Origin: Strobilurus pachycystidiatus
Taxonomy: Eukaryota; Basidiomycota; Agaricomycetes; Agaricales; Physalacriaceae
Length of the DNA stretch: 64,000 nucleotides
Direction of reading: 5' to 3'
Assembly: GCA_019915135.1 (NCBI GenBank)
Contig: JAHLMK010000010.1
Span: 1,302,001 to 1,366,000 of the forward strand
This document shows, in pieces, positions 53,691-63,981 of this stretch. The notes beneath the pieces are model-generated. The model had not been told where the DNA came from, ran no database searches, and saw only the letters and a list, made by a program, of their open reading frames with translations. Within the stretch, counting starts at the first letter, position 1; every line of letters starts with the position of its first letter. The position numbers were made by a program, and so were the translations under genes.

Positions 53691-55518
53691 TTAAGTATTA
53701 AAGGCACGTCCCCTCGCAACCATGTCACTGTTAGGAAGGTCGTCGACATCTCCGGATACTTCAGATGGATCGAATTCCGAATGGCGCGCATAGCCATCGT
53801 TCGCTTGCAGGCTATCCCGCGCAAATAAGACTGAGTACTCCATGTCGTTAGTCGAGAAGTAAGGATATCGAGGATCATACAAGCCTACCTCGTCCAGGAA
53901 TAAGTCTTTCTGATACGAGAGTTGGCTGGCGGATTCCTCACCGTCTGCGTTCGACGAAACTCCCGGGAAGTCCTCATCCTCCATGGTTAATCCGAAGAGG
54001 CAAATATCGCTGCTGTCGATGCGACTCGTGAGATCGGTCATATGAGAAAAGTCCATCACTGGCATGGATCCCTCGATAGCCGGAATCGGATCCTCGATCA
54101 GTGGGAACGAGCGAAGGAAAGGTGATGAGGTTAAAGGAGTTGGAGGTACACTGTCCGGTGCTTCCGCGGTAGTGGAGACGTTGCTTATAGAGGAAGCATC
54201 CGAGTATTCCTCGTCCGCGAGATAACCGTCATCGCTCTCGTCGATACTCTCTGAGCAAGTTGATCAGGAAATGAAGCGTCAGGAAAATACAAGGATTAGT
54301 CGTACCTAGAGTCAACTCCTCCAGAGTTTCTGCGAGACCATCGCCATCCAGAAACAAAGGGAAGTCTGAGATAACTTCTAGAACCGCTGTAGAACCTCCT
54401 TCTGAGTTATGCAGCTCGTTAACCGCTGAGAATTCGCCGTCCTCCGTGAAAATACCCAGGTTTAAGCTATCCGACTCCTCGGCATTGTTATCCAACGTGT
54501 TCGTGATGGATTCGCCGTCATAAGCAGGCGGAGGACGGTAAGCCGGTGCCGCAGGGAATTCTGTGTATCCCTCGTCGCTGGGAGCGTAACTTTCGTGCAA
54601 CAAAGGCGGTCTGAACGTGAGGCTTTCGTTGGGGTGCGAGAGAAAAGGCATGTTTATGGACGAAGCCGGATGGATGAATGAAGGAAGTGATACGTTAGAA
54701 CGGTATTCCCTGAGGAAATGCTCGATGGTGACGCCCTCATTGCGAGCGACCGACTCGATGGACGAGGGTAGTCCGAGGAAAAGAAAATCGGCGTGTGTGA
54801 TGCTTGCAATGTTTCCCCAGTGCATAACTCCGTCGAGACCTGAACGAGACGTGAGATTTTATTCTCGCATGCATTATTGCGTCCTTACCAAGGGAGTAGC
54901 ATAGTAGAATCTTGTCTCCAACCCATTCCAGAATGTTAAGGAGTTTGAATTGCATGCGTCGGTACAGGTCGTGAACGTCGTAAGGATTATTGAAACGGTC
55001 CGCAGACATCTTGAAACCGTAATGGAAGGTGTCTTCGAGCTGCAGAAAAAAAAATTAATATCGTCGCAGACACGGATTCATGAGTCAAAGACCTTGTCCA
55101 TATCCAAGGGATCAATGCCGAGCTCTTGAACCGCTCCCAAGGGAAGACGACGAATTCCATAGTAGTAGGCTTGATTTGGCGCTCGTCCTTTCCATCCGGC
55201 CTCGTATATGAGGTTGGATAGAGCTTGGATGGCCTCACGGAACGTCCTCTGCGTCGGTTCGTGTAAGGAGTAAGGCATGTTCGAGAAGTCGGAAACGTTG
55301 ACGGAAAGGTCGGTGAAGTGATCGAACCTTTTAAGCGCTCGGGCTACCGTGTCGCGAAGGAAAGGTCGTAAAGCAGGGTGCTCGACAACAAGGAGAACCT
55401 TGCTGAGAACGCGAGCGTTCGAGATTAAGAGGGAAAGGTCCTGTGAAAGGGGGCCCAGCAGGCTGTCCTGCGCGTCAAATGTGTCGTCGATGGGAAGGAA
55501 TTCGAGTCTTTGAGTCAT
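53691..55518 (-). CDS. Extra spliced gene inside the gypsy element, unknown function
   Basis: Four exons (55518-55093, 55039-54889, 54839-54306, 54250-53691) with introns of 53, 49 and 55 nt give an uninterrupted 556-residue protein. All introns are GT-AG and every phase matches. It lies after the pol stop (280 bases away) and before the polypurine tract, in the same direction, so it belongs to the element. The N-terminal 200 residues look globular and helical (SLLISNARVLSKVLLVVEHP, QRTFREAIQALSNLIYEAGW, LYRRMQFKLLNILEWVGDKI). The C-terminal half is acidic and Ser/Pro-rich (ESIDESDDGYLADEEYSDAS). There is no signal peptide or membrane span, so it is not a classical env-like protein. I do not recognise the family. 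A host gene captured by the element is one possibility. Confidence 0.76.
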
Positions 55519-55565
55519 ATTGTGATGAGTGATGTTGTTGATAATTTTCTGTAATCAAGTACCTG

Positions 55566-55573
55566 CTTTTATC
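55566..55573 (-). promoter_or_regulatory. TATA-like box of the internal gypsy gene
   Basis: The minus strand reads GGGATAAAAGCAGG about 50 bases before the ATG at 55518, followed by a leader with ATCACTCATCACA just before the start codon. This suggests transcription separate from the LTR promoter. It is sequence-based only. Confidence 0.45.
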
Positions 55574-55797
55574 CCAAATCCACCTCACTATGTCAGTAGT
55601 CGCGATGTCCCTTCATTACTGCGCTTCTGGCTGCGTCGCTTCGCTAGCTGTCTTGTGTGAAAGGTTGAACTCATGAGGCAAGCATGAGGCGCCCCAAGCT
55701 GTACTGATTAGGCGGACATGAGGTGTGCTAAATGGTAGACGGAGACAAGATTTTTACGCGACTCGATTAGATGCCGCTATCGCCGGCGTCCATCAAT

Positions 55798-58700
55798 TCA
55801 TCTTGATCCCTTACCGTCATCGCTTTCCGGGCGTCCCTGCTTCATTTTCTGCGCTTGGCTGTCCATCCATTCCTGCAGAATTTCCGCCGCGTTTGCTAGT
55901 TCCTTGCGCGTTTTCCACCGGTCATGGCTAGGGTCAAAACCTTTGTACCTTACCTTGTACCTCTTGACCCGCCTGTGCTTTCCCGAAGCTTTGAAGAACC
56001 GCTCCTGTACTATGCTTTCTATTTCTACTTGGTCGTCGTAATCCGTGTCTCTCAGATTTCGCGATTCTCGGACGCCAAACTCGGGAGGTGATCGTCGGTA
56101 TCTTTCCAGGTGCGCGATATTAATTACTGGGTGGATTAGACTGTCACTTGGCATTCTCAGCTGATAGGTCAGCGGACTGAGCTTTCGTACTATCTCGTAA
56201 GGGCCGGTATACTTGAGTAAGAGCTTTACTCCTCTACCCTCCTCCTTTCTGAGCATCTCAAGGCTGTGAGGATTCAGAACTACCTCTTCTCCTTCCTCGA
56301 ACTCGTCGATTAGCCTTCCGTTGTTGTAGGCTTTTTCCTGAAATGCTCGACTGACGGCTAACGCATCCTTAGCTAGATTTCGCGCACTCTCAAATTGCTC
56401 AATCATATCTACGGCGCGATCGTCCTCGTGTTGTAAGTGTATCTTATCTGCTTTCCCACCACCTGTCACCGTGTCGCCTAATGGTCTCTGAACGTAGTCT
56501 GGATCCGCGAGTAGCCGAGATTCTGTCACGGGATGGAATCCAAACAGCAAGAATGCTGGCGAAAGTCCGGTACTGCTGTGCGGTGTGCCATTATATGATA
56601 GGGCCAAGGCATCCAAGTGAACATTCCAGTCGTCGCGTGCAGGGGCTACATACGCGCGCAGCGCAATCTCTAGTCCTTGATTAACGATTTCAGTTTGTCC
56701 ATCTGCTTGTGGATGATGGGATGTGGTAAGTGATCGCTTCATTCCTGCGAGATCGCATACGACTTTCCAGAAATCGTTCTTCCATCGGGTATCTCTGTCC
56801 GTGATTACCTGCTTGGGAATTCCGAATTTACTGACGATTTCTTTCCAGAATATTCGCGCCGTCTGCTCTGCTGTAATGTGTACATCACACGGAATGAAAA
56901 TGGCGTACTTGGTCAGTTTATCCACGATTACCAGTATGTTATCGTCTTTTGTCTTGGGTAATTCGGGAATGAAATCCATAGATACGACCTCGAATGGCCG
57001 AGTCGGAATGGGAATAGGTTGTAACAGTCCTACGGGTCCATGTCTGCGAGGCTTGGTCTTCTGACAAATGTCACAGGTTTCGACAAATCGTTTGAGGTCT
57101 CTAGACATTCCAGGCCAGTAATGAGTACCCGCGAGTCGATTGTAACAACGGTGATATCCGGCGTGTGCCGATTCAGTTGGTGAGTCATGTATTTCTTTCA
57201 TTACTTCAATTCTTAGACTCTTAGGGACGCATAGACGGTTGTTTCCGTTACTGTCCTCGAAGAAGACGAATCCGTCATCCGAATAGAAGTATTGAGGAAA
57301 CTTCGGGTTGGAGTGCTGTTTAGGGTCCTGAATGGAGTCGATAACGTCGCGAAAGTAAGCATCAGCTTGGTACGCTTCCCTCCATCGCTGAATTTCGTCT
57401 CCTGATACACTAATCAAGAGATTATAGTTCTCGGCTAGAGATGTAGGACGTTCGTACCTCTCAAACACGTCCAATGCCACCGTGAATACATTTGTTGAAA
57501 TGATGTCTGTTGGATCTTGTTCGTGCAGCGCCTGGACCGTTTGTGCAGCCGTGCTGAGCAGTCGTTCCTCGAAGTGCTCTCCCAGTTCTTCGTACATTCC
57601 TCGGAGTGCGTCAGTTTCCGCGCTAGGTTCGATGCGCAAAAGATCCACGGACCTAGTGGAGTCTGTGGCTGGACCGGAATGCGGAGGCAGTCGTCTCCGA
57701 AGACGTGATATTGGATCCACATTCGAGTGGACTCGCCCGGCTCTGTGTACAATATGAAGATTAGGGAATGCAGAGTAGACCATTCCCCATGTAAGTAACC
57801 GCCGGTTTACGTTCTGAAAGGTCTTACTCCAGGTGAGTGCCGCGTGATCGGTTATTGCCAAAATAGTCTCTCCTTCGATATATGGCTGGAACTTTATTAA
57901 GGCTTCCTTCAGAGCCAACGCTTCTCGCTCAGTAGGTGAATAATTGCGTTCCGGATTCTTGAGGACGCGGGACCAGTAACAAATAACACGCTCTACATGA
58001 ACTTCTGTATCCTCAAATTCCGTGTGCCACTCCCCAACCGGTGGAACATCGTTATGTTCTTTTGATATGCACGCTACAACTTGTGGAATCGGGAAGCCTT
58101 GCTCAAAAGCTGCTTTGTACCGCTCGTAAAGCTTGGTTCCTTGCAGATCACGAATCTTCACTGGCTGGATTTGTTGCAGAATGCCCGCAAGTCCGTAGTC
58201 ACATGCATCAGTATAGACGCGATAAGGTCGTCCTCGTTGCGCGTAACCTCGGACTGGCGCGTTGGATAAAACCTCCTTACATAACCGGAAAGCCTCGTCA
58301 TGCCGGTCTGTCCAGTTCCACTCTGAGTTCTTCTTGAGGAGCTGAAATAGTGGGTAAGCGATCCAGGCATAGAAGGGAACATACGAAGAAAAATATACCA
58401 TCATACCTAGAAAGGTATGCAACTCCTTCACTGTTCGTGGAGTTTCCAACATCTGAATAGCCTCCACCTTTTCTTTGTGTGTAGACATGCCCAATCGTGA
58501 TACCTTTTGTCCTAGAAGCAGCAGGGACTGATATGCAAAGTTGCATTTCTTCGGTGATAGTGTCAATCCTGATGAGGCAATGGCTTTCAGTACTGCGTCA
58601 ACGTGCTTCAGATGTTCTTCAAAGGTGAGGGAAAAGACTACTATATCGTCGATGTATACCAGTGCAAATATCCAAAGAAATGGTGCCAAGACGTTATGCA

Positions 58701-61700
58701 TGACTCTTTGAAATACACTTGGTCCGTTTCGGTATCCGAAAGGCATTCGTGCAAATTGCCACAGACCGCGATGACTTCTAAAAGCTAGTACATCTCGAGA
58801 ATTCTCATGCATAGTGAGCTGAGTGAAACCAGATAACGCATCCAGTGTTGTTAACCACTGAGCACCGTTCAGTGCTTGTGTGATGTCCTCCTGTCGTGGT
58901 AACGGGAATTCATCCGGGACCACCATCGCGTTCAGGCGTCGATAATCAACTACCATACGTGGTTTCCCATTTCGGTATACAATGAACGTGGGCGCTCCCC
59001 ATGGACTCGTTGAAGGTTCTATAACTCCCAGTTGTATCCAGCTATCAATCTGCTTGTCCATTACTTCACGGTTCGCAGGCGATGCCGGGAACGGAGGTAA
59101 GGATACAGGTACTGCTCCCTCTTTCAGAGGTATCTGCACATGAGCGGGGTAGTTACCCAGACGACCGTCTAATCCAAACGCGGCTTTGTTGGTCAGAAGT
59201 ACTGCCAACAGCTGTGCACGTTGTTCGGCGGACAATTCCGGAGAGATGTTGATGCTTGTCTCAAAAACTTCCGACGGAATTTCATCGACAGCCACTTCTG
59301 ACAGCTTAGGACCTCCCTCGATAGGTTCCGTGGCAGATGGATCGTCCTCCTCCGATGCGTTACGCTGTGCTTTTGACGATACCTCACTCTCGGACTGGGT
59401 AAATGCCGTTTCACTTCCAAGGGTGGCGATGCGCTTATTTTTATCGCGCGCGGCAATCATATGCCGGATCAGCAACGCGTCAGCCGTTTGTCTTTGCTGT
59501 ACTCTCTCATCTCGAGAGGGTCGGTCTAACCAATTCTTTGGATTATGTGCCCTACTCAGCGCTTGGCCTTTCGAAATCACAACCGGTTCCGACGAAAAGT
59601 TGGAAATGTGTAGAAAGGGAGCGTCCTTCTCGATTAGAGAGTCAGGTGAGCCGAAAAGTCCCCGAGCATTGGTGTCCTGACTCATAAAACGCTCGACAAA
59701 CAAGGAACGATTCTGTCCGAAGGAAGCATTCACAGGGACCTTGACGCTGGTTTCGGGGCCAATAACTAGGCATTTCTCCGATATCACCGCTCCGGACAGG
59801 CGTGAAAGTCTCTGCCGCCTTCTTGCTTTCTGAGCACGTCGATGCGCCTGAGTTCGCGTCAAGGTATTCTCCGCTCGGTAAGTTTGAACTTTGAAGCTCA
59901 TTCCTTCCTCTGTGACGCGCGGGTCGGTTACAGAATTTGCGACTTCAATTTCTCTTTCGGTCTCCCCGAATCTCAGGAAGGTATGTCCGTCACGTCTAGC
60001 TACCGATAACGAATATTGATCCGCAAAGTCGTTTCCTAGAATGAACGGTGTACTCATCCCTTCCACTATGTAGGCGTCTACGTTCATTTGAACCGGACCC
60101 TTAGTAGTATGAAAGAATAGGTCGACGTTCACGAACTTTGTGATAGTGGAATTACCTGTCACCTGAATCAGGTTGATCTTTTGTCCCAGGCGAGGTCGCG
60201 GGTTGCTTTCCAACTTCTTCCACGCCTTTTCCGATATCAGGGTAATATCTGATCCCGTATCCACTACGACAGGTATACGATTCTTGTCCAGACTATCCAC
60301 GGTCGCTGAAGCCTTTGTAGCGCGACTTCCCAGAAACGTTGTGCCAGGTGGACGTGCGCTAAGCTTCTTCAGCTCCAATAGAGGTTTTGCCGGGTTTACA
60401 CCGGATATTGACTTGACTTGGTAAGTGACTCTGTCAATCTGTTTAGCAAGTCGTCGTCGAATACGACGGTTCCACTCAGGTTTCTCGTAAAAGGCCGTAC
60501 ACGCCGATGAATTTCGGGCTGGCGCTTTGGTCTGCGACTGTACTTCTCCCTCCAGGGCCGTTTCACTCAGCAACTCCGAGTCGTTGCTATTCACGGTAGT
60601 CTGAAGGGGACTACGAAAATCCTCCTCGGTATCTTCCTCACTGATGTCGTTCTCGGAGTCGTCAGACTCCGTGCATACTTCATAGTAAAGTGTATCGTAC
60701 TCGTCAAAAGCTTCAAGTAGCTCATTATCCGCCGCAGCTAAACGAGTTCGTGCCGTCCGCATTGCTTGCTTGTGATACTTACATTCATTATCCCAGTGTA
60801 GCTCACTGCCACAATGTCGGCATGGTCGCGCATTTACCGACTTCGGAGTTCGCTTCGATATAACGGAATCATCCTTAGGAAATTTGGGCGGAGGTAAGCT
60901 TCGTGAAGCACCGACTAAATGAACCTGAACGTTCCGCTCAGACTTTCGCGTCGACTCGTCATCCTTCCGAAAGGACTGAGACCAATGTCTAGGAGGTAAA
61001 AGCTCCAGCAGCGCATCTTCGTGATATCTAATCGCACGTTGCAAGTCAACAAGAGTATCGTAGTACTGAGTTGTAAGGATTGTATTCCACTGGCTAGGTG
61101 CGCCATCCATGATCATTGTAATCTTTTCGGAATCACTCATGGTATATGCGATACCCACTAGATCCGACTTTCTTACAAAGTACTCGCTAGGAGACTCCTC
61201 GCGATGATGTTTTTCACGAAATGATGCATCAGTGGCTCTCTTTCGCTGACGTTCCCACCACTTCTTAGTCATATAGTAAGTGGTTATCTCATTCCGCATT
61301 GATTCCCAGTCTGTTTCGACAATCACACGATGACGACTTGGCAAGGACCAGTACCAGGTACTCGCAGCTCCAACCAATCGTTTAGGTACGATCTTCCCTA
61401 ATTGACGATAAATGCGAGCACTCTGCGTTGCAATAGAATCAACTTTACGCAGCCAATGAACAATTTTATCCGTGTCCCCATCCCAGGTATCAACGTCCGT
61501 ACTTTTGAGTTTTACATCAAAATGCGGTTCATTGGCATTGATCCGATTAGGGTCACCATTGTTAGCTACGCCGCCGTTGTTTCCTCCTCCTGGAGGACCA
61601 CCACCCCCACCACCAGGTGGGCCATAGCCGCCACCGCCTGGAGGGGCGCCGCCGCCGGGAGGACCAAAACCACCGCCTCCACCGCCTGGAGGACCGAAAC

Positions 61701-63981
61701 CACCGCCTCCACCGCCTGGAGGACCGAAACCACCGCCTCCACCGCCTGGAGGACCGAAACCACCGCCTCCACCGCCTGGAGGAACGCCGCCGCCGCCTGG
61801 AGGACCGAAGCCACCGCCTCCACCGCCTGGAGGAACGCCGCCGCCGCCTGGAGGACCGAAGCCGCCGCCTCCACCGCCTGGAGGAACGCCGCCGCCGCCT
61901 GGCGGGCCATAGCCGCCGCCTCCACCGCCTGAAGGAACGCCGCCGCCGCCTGGCGGGCCATATCCGCCGCCTCCACCGCCTGAAGGAACGCCGCCGCCGC
62001 CTGGCGGGCCATATCCGCCTCCTCCACCACCCGGAGGAGCACCACCGCGAGGTGGACCAAAGCCGCCGCCACTACCTCCTGGAGGGGGGTTTCCGCTGCG
62101 AGGTGGACCAAATCCACCGTCTCCTCCGCCTGGGGGAGCACCCCCGCCGTCAGGTGGAGCGAATCCGCGCCTTGGGAGCCCACCGGGAACCCCACTCCGA
62201 CGATCGTCTGGATCGTTGACGTCATTGTTGCCGGGATGAGTCGGCGGAGGTGGGGGAGGCACTCCTATGCCTCCGCTGGGAATATTAGCATCTTGATTTG
62301 AAGATCGAGTCGGGTTTCGACCTTCGGGTAAGTCAGCAGCTTCCTGATTTGAGTTCCCGTCTCGGAACTGATATGTGGTGTAGAATTGCGGGCGATTAGA
62401 TGGCGAGAAATGAGCAAAAGCCGGTGCTTTTCCTAATCTCACATTCAAACGATGCTGACGATCTGCATTAGGGGTTGATGTGGCGTCAGGACCGCCCATC
62501 TCGACAGGACGCGGAGGCGCTTCAGCGAAATTACTCCGCAGCACAGCAGATCCGTGTGGATACGAAGGGTTGACTGACTGTTGTACTGTAGCTCCCGGAA
62601 CTCTTGGTGCCTGTCCAATGTTATGCTCTCCAATTGAATACCTGGCCGGTCTCGGCCGTAGCACCTGTGATATGGAATCTCCTTGAGCTGGCTGTCCAAA
62701 GTTGTCCGTGTTCAGTACTTGTTCCCTCATCTGTTCAAAGTTTGTTATGCCTGCAGGTGATTGCTCTAAAAACTCACGGCGATCGTCTTGAATGATGCGA
62801 ATACTTCGATATCCTCCCGAAGAATGCTGCGCACTATGCGAAGGCGGAACGACTACTGGCTCTTGAATGGAACTCTGTCTTTGACGATTCAATGCTTCGG
62901 AATATCGAGGCACGTCTGTTGCTCTGAATCGACCATGATCTACTCTCTTGACAGTATCTTGTTCCGCATCTCTCCAGTATGACAATGTCACATCTGCCAA
63001 GGCATCTAGATCGGCCGCTCTTGCTTCTTGAGGGCCTCCTGTCTTCCAGTTATGATAACGATGCAGTTCTGCGAGAAAATTTTCTACCTTGGCGACAAAC
63101 AAAATACCAAGGTACTCGAAATCTCTTTCTCGCACCCAGTTACTTGTCTGATCTTCGAAGATTCCCCAGGAGGGAATTACGATACCTCGTCGGCCGTATC
63201 GCTCGAGACTTCGTCGAGCAATATTCAGTCGTCGTTCAAGACGTTGAATAAACCTTCCATAAGAATCCTCGCGTAACCGGTAACCTACTCGAAGTCCAGT
63301 ATTTACATCTCGCAGAATCAATGGTTCGGAAATCAAGACAGACAATTCATTCATTTCCTGACTGTAGACAGAGCGAATTTCCTCCAAAGTAAGTCGGAAC
63401 AGATGACTGTAATCCCTTTCCTCTGCATCTCCAGCATGTTCAATGACCTCATCCACTCGTTTCAGCATCCTACTGGAGTTCCGCAGTCGCTGTTGAGTGG
63501 TTTCACGAGGGTCTACATACCGTCTCTCGAGCCAGTCTTCCAATTCGGCACGTGGAGCGAACTGAGGAAGATTTGTCAGTCCAATGTCAGAGTCTACAAC
63601 CAACTCACCAATGTCTGGCGTGGAAAAGGATGACCTCAAGTCGTCCACTGGTCCCAAGAACTCAAACTCGCTTCTGTTAGGGTCAGCTAGTGTTCCTTCC
63701 TGATAGTGAAAGTCTCTCCTGGGTCCTCCAGAGCGCCTGGGTCTTGTATCGACAAAGCCATCAACTGGTGTTCGATAAGGTCTGTCCGACAAAGGGCTAC
63801 GAGATGAAGATCGAAGCCATGAACGACCTCGAGGTTCTTCCGCGATCAATTCCTCCTCAATCTCTTGTTCTTCGGCGTCGTTATTCTGCACATCCGAGAG
63901 ATGCCCAAGGTTATTTGGAGACGGTAGATTACTCAGTATACGCCCCCCTCTAAGTTGGGCACTCGCGATTCCGCCAGGCAT
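55798..63981 (-). CDS. Ty3/gypsy fused Gag-Pol polyprotein with chromodomain
   Basis: One frame of 2727 residues. A long disordered lead (1-600) and Gly/Pro repeats (about 610-800) precede a gag domain (about 820-1020). Then come a CCHC knuckle CRHCGSELHWDNECKYH (about 1050), the aspartic protease motif VVDTGSDITLIS (about 1240), and reverse transcriptase with MVVDYRRLNAM and the catalytic YIDDIVVFS (about 1775). RNase H follows with YTDACDYGLAGIL (about 1920). Integrase has the zinc-binding HAGYHRCYN to CDICQK region (about 2290) and the catalytic positions in SMDFIPEL, VITDRDTRW and GQTEIVNQG (about 2335-2435). A C-terminal chromodomain (VEIESIVQERFF to WKTRKELANAAEILQEWM, about 2640-2700) may direct insertion to modified chromatin. 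There is no frameshift between gag and pol. The start at 63981 is the first Met; the 19 bases to the right edge contain no LTR. Confidence 0.95.
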   Translation of the reverse strand: MPGGIASAQLRGGRILSNLPSPNNLGHLSDVQNNDAEEQEIEEELIAEEPRGRSWLRSSSRSPLSDRPYRTPVDGFVDTRPRRSGGPRRDFHYQEGTLADPNRSEFEFLGPVDDLRSSFSTPDIGELVVDSDIGLTNLPQFAPRAELEDWLERRYVDPRETTQQRLRNSSRMLKRVDEVIEHAGDAEERDYSHLFRLTLEEIRSVYSQEMNELSVLISEPLILRDVNTGLRVGYRLREDSYGRFIQRLERRLNIARRSLERYGRRGIVIPSWGIFEDQTSNWVRERDFEYLGILFVAKVENFLAELHRYHNWKTGGPQEARAADLDALADVTLSYWRDAEQDTVKRVDHGRFRATDVPRYSEALNRQRQSSIQEPVVVPPSHSAQHSSGGYRSIRIIQDDRREFLEQSPAGITNFEQMREQVLNTDNFGQPAQGDSISQVLRPRPARYSIGEHNIGQAPRVPGATVQQSVNPSYPHGSAVLRSNFAEAPPRPVEMGGPDATSTPNADRQHRLNVRLGKAPAFAHFSPSNRPQFYTTYQFRDGNSNQEAADLPEGRNPTRSSNQDANIPSGGIGVPPPPPPTHPGNNDVNDPDDRRSGVPGGLPRRGFAPPDGGGAPPGGGDGGFGPPRSGNPPPGGSGGGFGPPRGGAPPGGGGGGYGPPGGGGVPSGGGGGGYGPPGGGGVPSGGGGGGYGPPGGGGVPPGGGGGGFGPPGGGGVPPGGGGGGFGPPGGGGVPPGGGGGGFGPPGGGGGGFGPPGGGGGGFGPPGGGGGGFGPPGGGAPPGGGGYGPPGGGGGGPPGGGNNGGVANNGDPNRINANEPHFDVKLKSTDVDTWDGDTDKIVHWLRKVDSIATQSARIYRQLGKIVPKRLVGAASTWYWSLPSRHRVIVETDWESMRNEITTYYMTKKWWERQRKRATDASFREKHHREESPSEYFVRKSDLVGIAYTMSDSEKITMIMDGAPSQWNTILTTQYYDTLVDLQRAIRYHEDALLELLPPRHWSQSFRKDDESTRKSERNVQVHLVGASRSLPPPKFPKDDSVISKRTPKSVNARPCRHCGSELHWDNECKYHKQAMRTARTRLAAADNELLEAFDEYDTLYYEVCTESDDSENDISEEDTEEDFRSPLQTTVNSNDSELLSETALEGEVQSQTKAPARNSSACTAFYEKPEWNRRIRRRLAKQIDRVTYQVKSISGVNPAKPLLELKKLSARPPGTTFLGSRATKASATVDSLDKNRIPVVVDTGSDITLISEKAWKKLESNPRPRLGQKINLIQVTGNSTITKFVNVDLFFHTTKGPVQMNVDAYIVEGMSTPFILGNDFADQYSLSVARRDGHTFLRFGETEREIEVANSVTDPRVTEEGMSFKVQTYRAENTLTRTQAHRRAQKARRRQRLSRLSGAVISEKCLVIGPETSVKVPVNASFGQNRSLFVERFMSQDTNARGLFGSPDSLIEKDAPFLHISNFSSEPVVISKGQALSRAHNPKNWLDRPSRDERVQQRQTADALLIRHMIAARDKNKRIATLGSETAFTQSESEVSSKAQRNASEEDDPSATEPIEGGPKLSEVAVDEIPSEVFETSINISPELSAEQRAQLLAVLLTNKAAFGLDGRLGNYPAHVQIPLKEGAVPVSLPPFPASPANREVMDKQIDSWIQLGVIEPSTSPWGAPTFIVYRNGKPRMVVDYRRLNAMVVPDEFPLPRQEDITQALNGAQWLTTLDALSGFTQLTMHENSRDVLAFRSHRGLWQFARMPFGYRNGPSVFQRVMHNVLAPFLWIFALVYIDDIVVFSLTFEEHLKHVDAVLKAIASSGLTLSPKKCNFAYQSLLLLGQKVSRLGMSTHKEKVEAIQMLETPRTVKELHTFLGMMVYFSSYVPFYAWIAYPLFQLLKKNSEWNWTDRHDEAFRLCKEVLSNAPVRGYAQRGRPYRVYTDACDYGLAGILQQIQPVKIRDLQGTKLYERYKAAFEQGFPIPQVVACISKEHNDVPPVGEWHTEFEDTEVHVERVICYWSRVLKNPERNYSPTEREALALKEALIKFQPYIEGETILAITDHAALTWSKTFQNVNRRLLTWGMVYSAFPNLHIVHRAGRVHSNVDPISRLRRRLPPHSGPATDSTRSVDLLRIEPSAETDALRGMYEELGEHFEERLLSTAAQTVQALHEQDPTDIISTNVFTVALDVFERYERPTSLAENYNLLISVSGDEIQRWREAYQADAYFRDVIDSIQDPKQHSNPKFPQYFYSDDGFVFFEDSNGNNRLCVPKSLRIEVMKEIHDSPTESAHAGYHRCYNRLAGTHYWPGMSRDLKRFVETCDICQKTKPRRHGPVGLLQPIPIPTRPFEVVSMDFIPELPKTKDDNILVIVDKLTKYAIFIPCDVHITAEQTARIFWKEIVSKFGIPKQVITDRDTRWKNDFWKVVCDLAGMKRSLTTSHHPQADGQTEIVNQGLEIALRAYVAPARDDWNVHLDALALSYNGTPHSSTGLSPAFLLFGFHPVTESRLLADPDYVQRPLGDTVTGGGKADKIHLQHEDDRAVDMIEQFESARNLAKDALAVSRAFQEKAYNNGRLIDEFEEGEEVVLNPHSLEMLRKEEGRGVKLLLKYTGPYEIVRKLSPLTYQLRMPSDSLIHPVINIAHLERYRRSPPEFGVRESRNLRDTDYDDQVEIESIVQERFFKASGKHRRVKRYKVRYKGFDPSHDRWKTRKELANAAEILQEWMDSQAQKMKQGRPESDDGKGSR
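61570..62140 (-). repeat. Gly/Pro minisatellite inside gag
   Basis: In-frame tandem units of 30 bp (encoding GGGGGGFGPP-type) and 54 bp (GGGGVPPGGGGGGFGPPG-type), about ten units in all. Flanking sequence before and after is unique. Unit lengths divisible by three keep the gag frame open. Confidence 0.85.

Noticed and set aside
61617..62219. 200-codon plus-strand frame with RRLHRLEER repeats
   Set aside because: Antisense reading of the same minisatellite, not a repeat protein.
61566..62225. 219-codon minus-strand frame rich in Ala, Val and Gln overlapping gag
   Set aside because: It is a frame-shifted reading of the gag Gly/Pro minisatellite; repeats keep all frames open.
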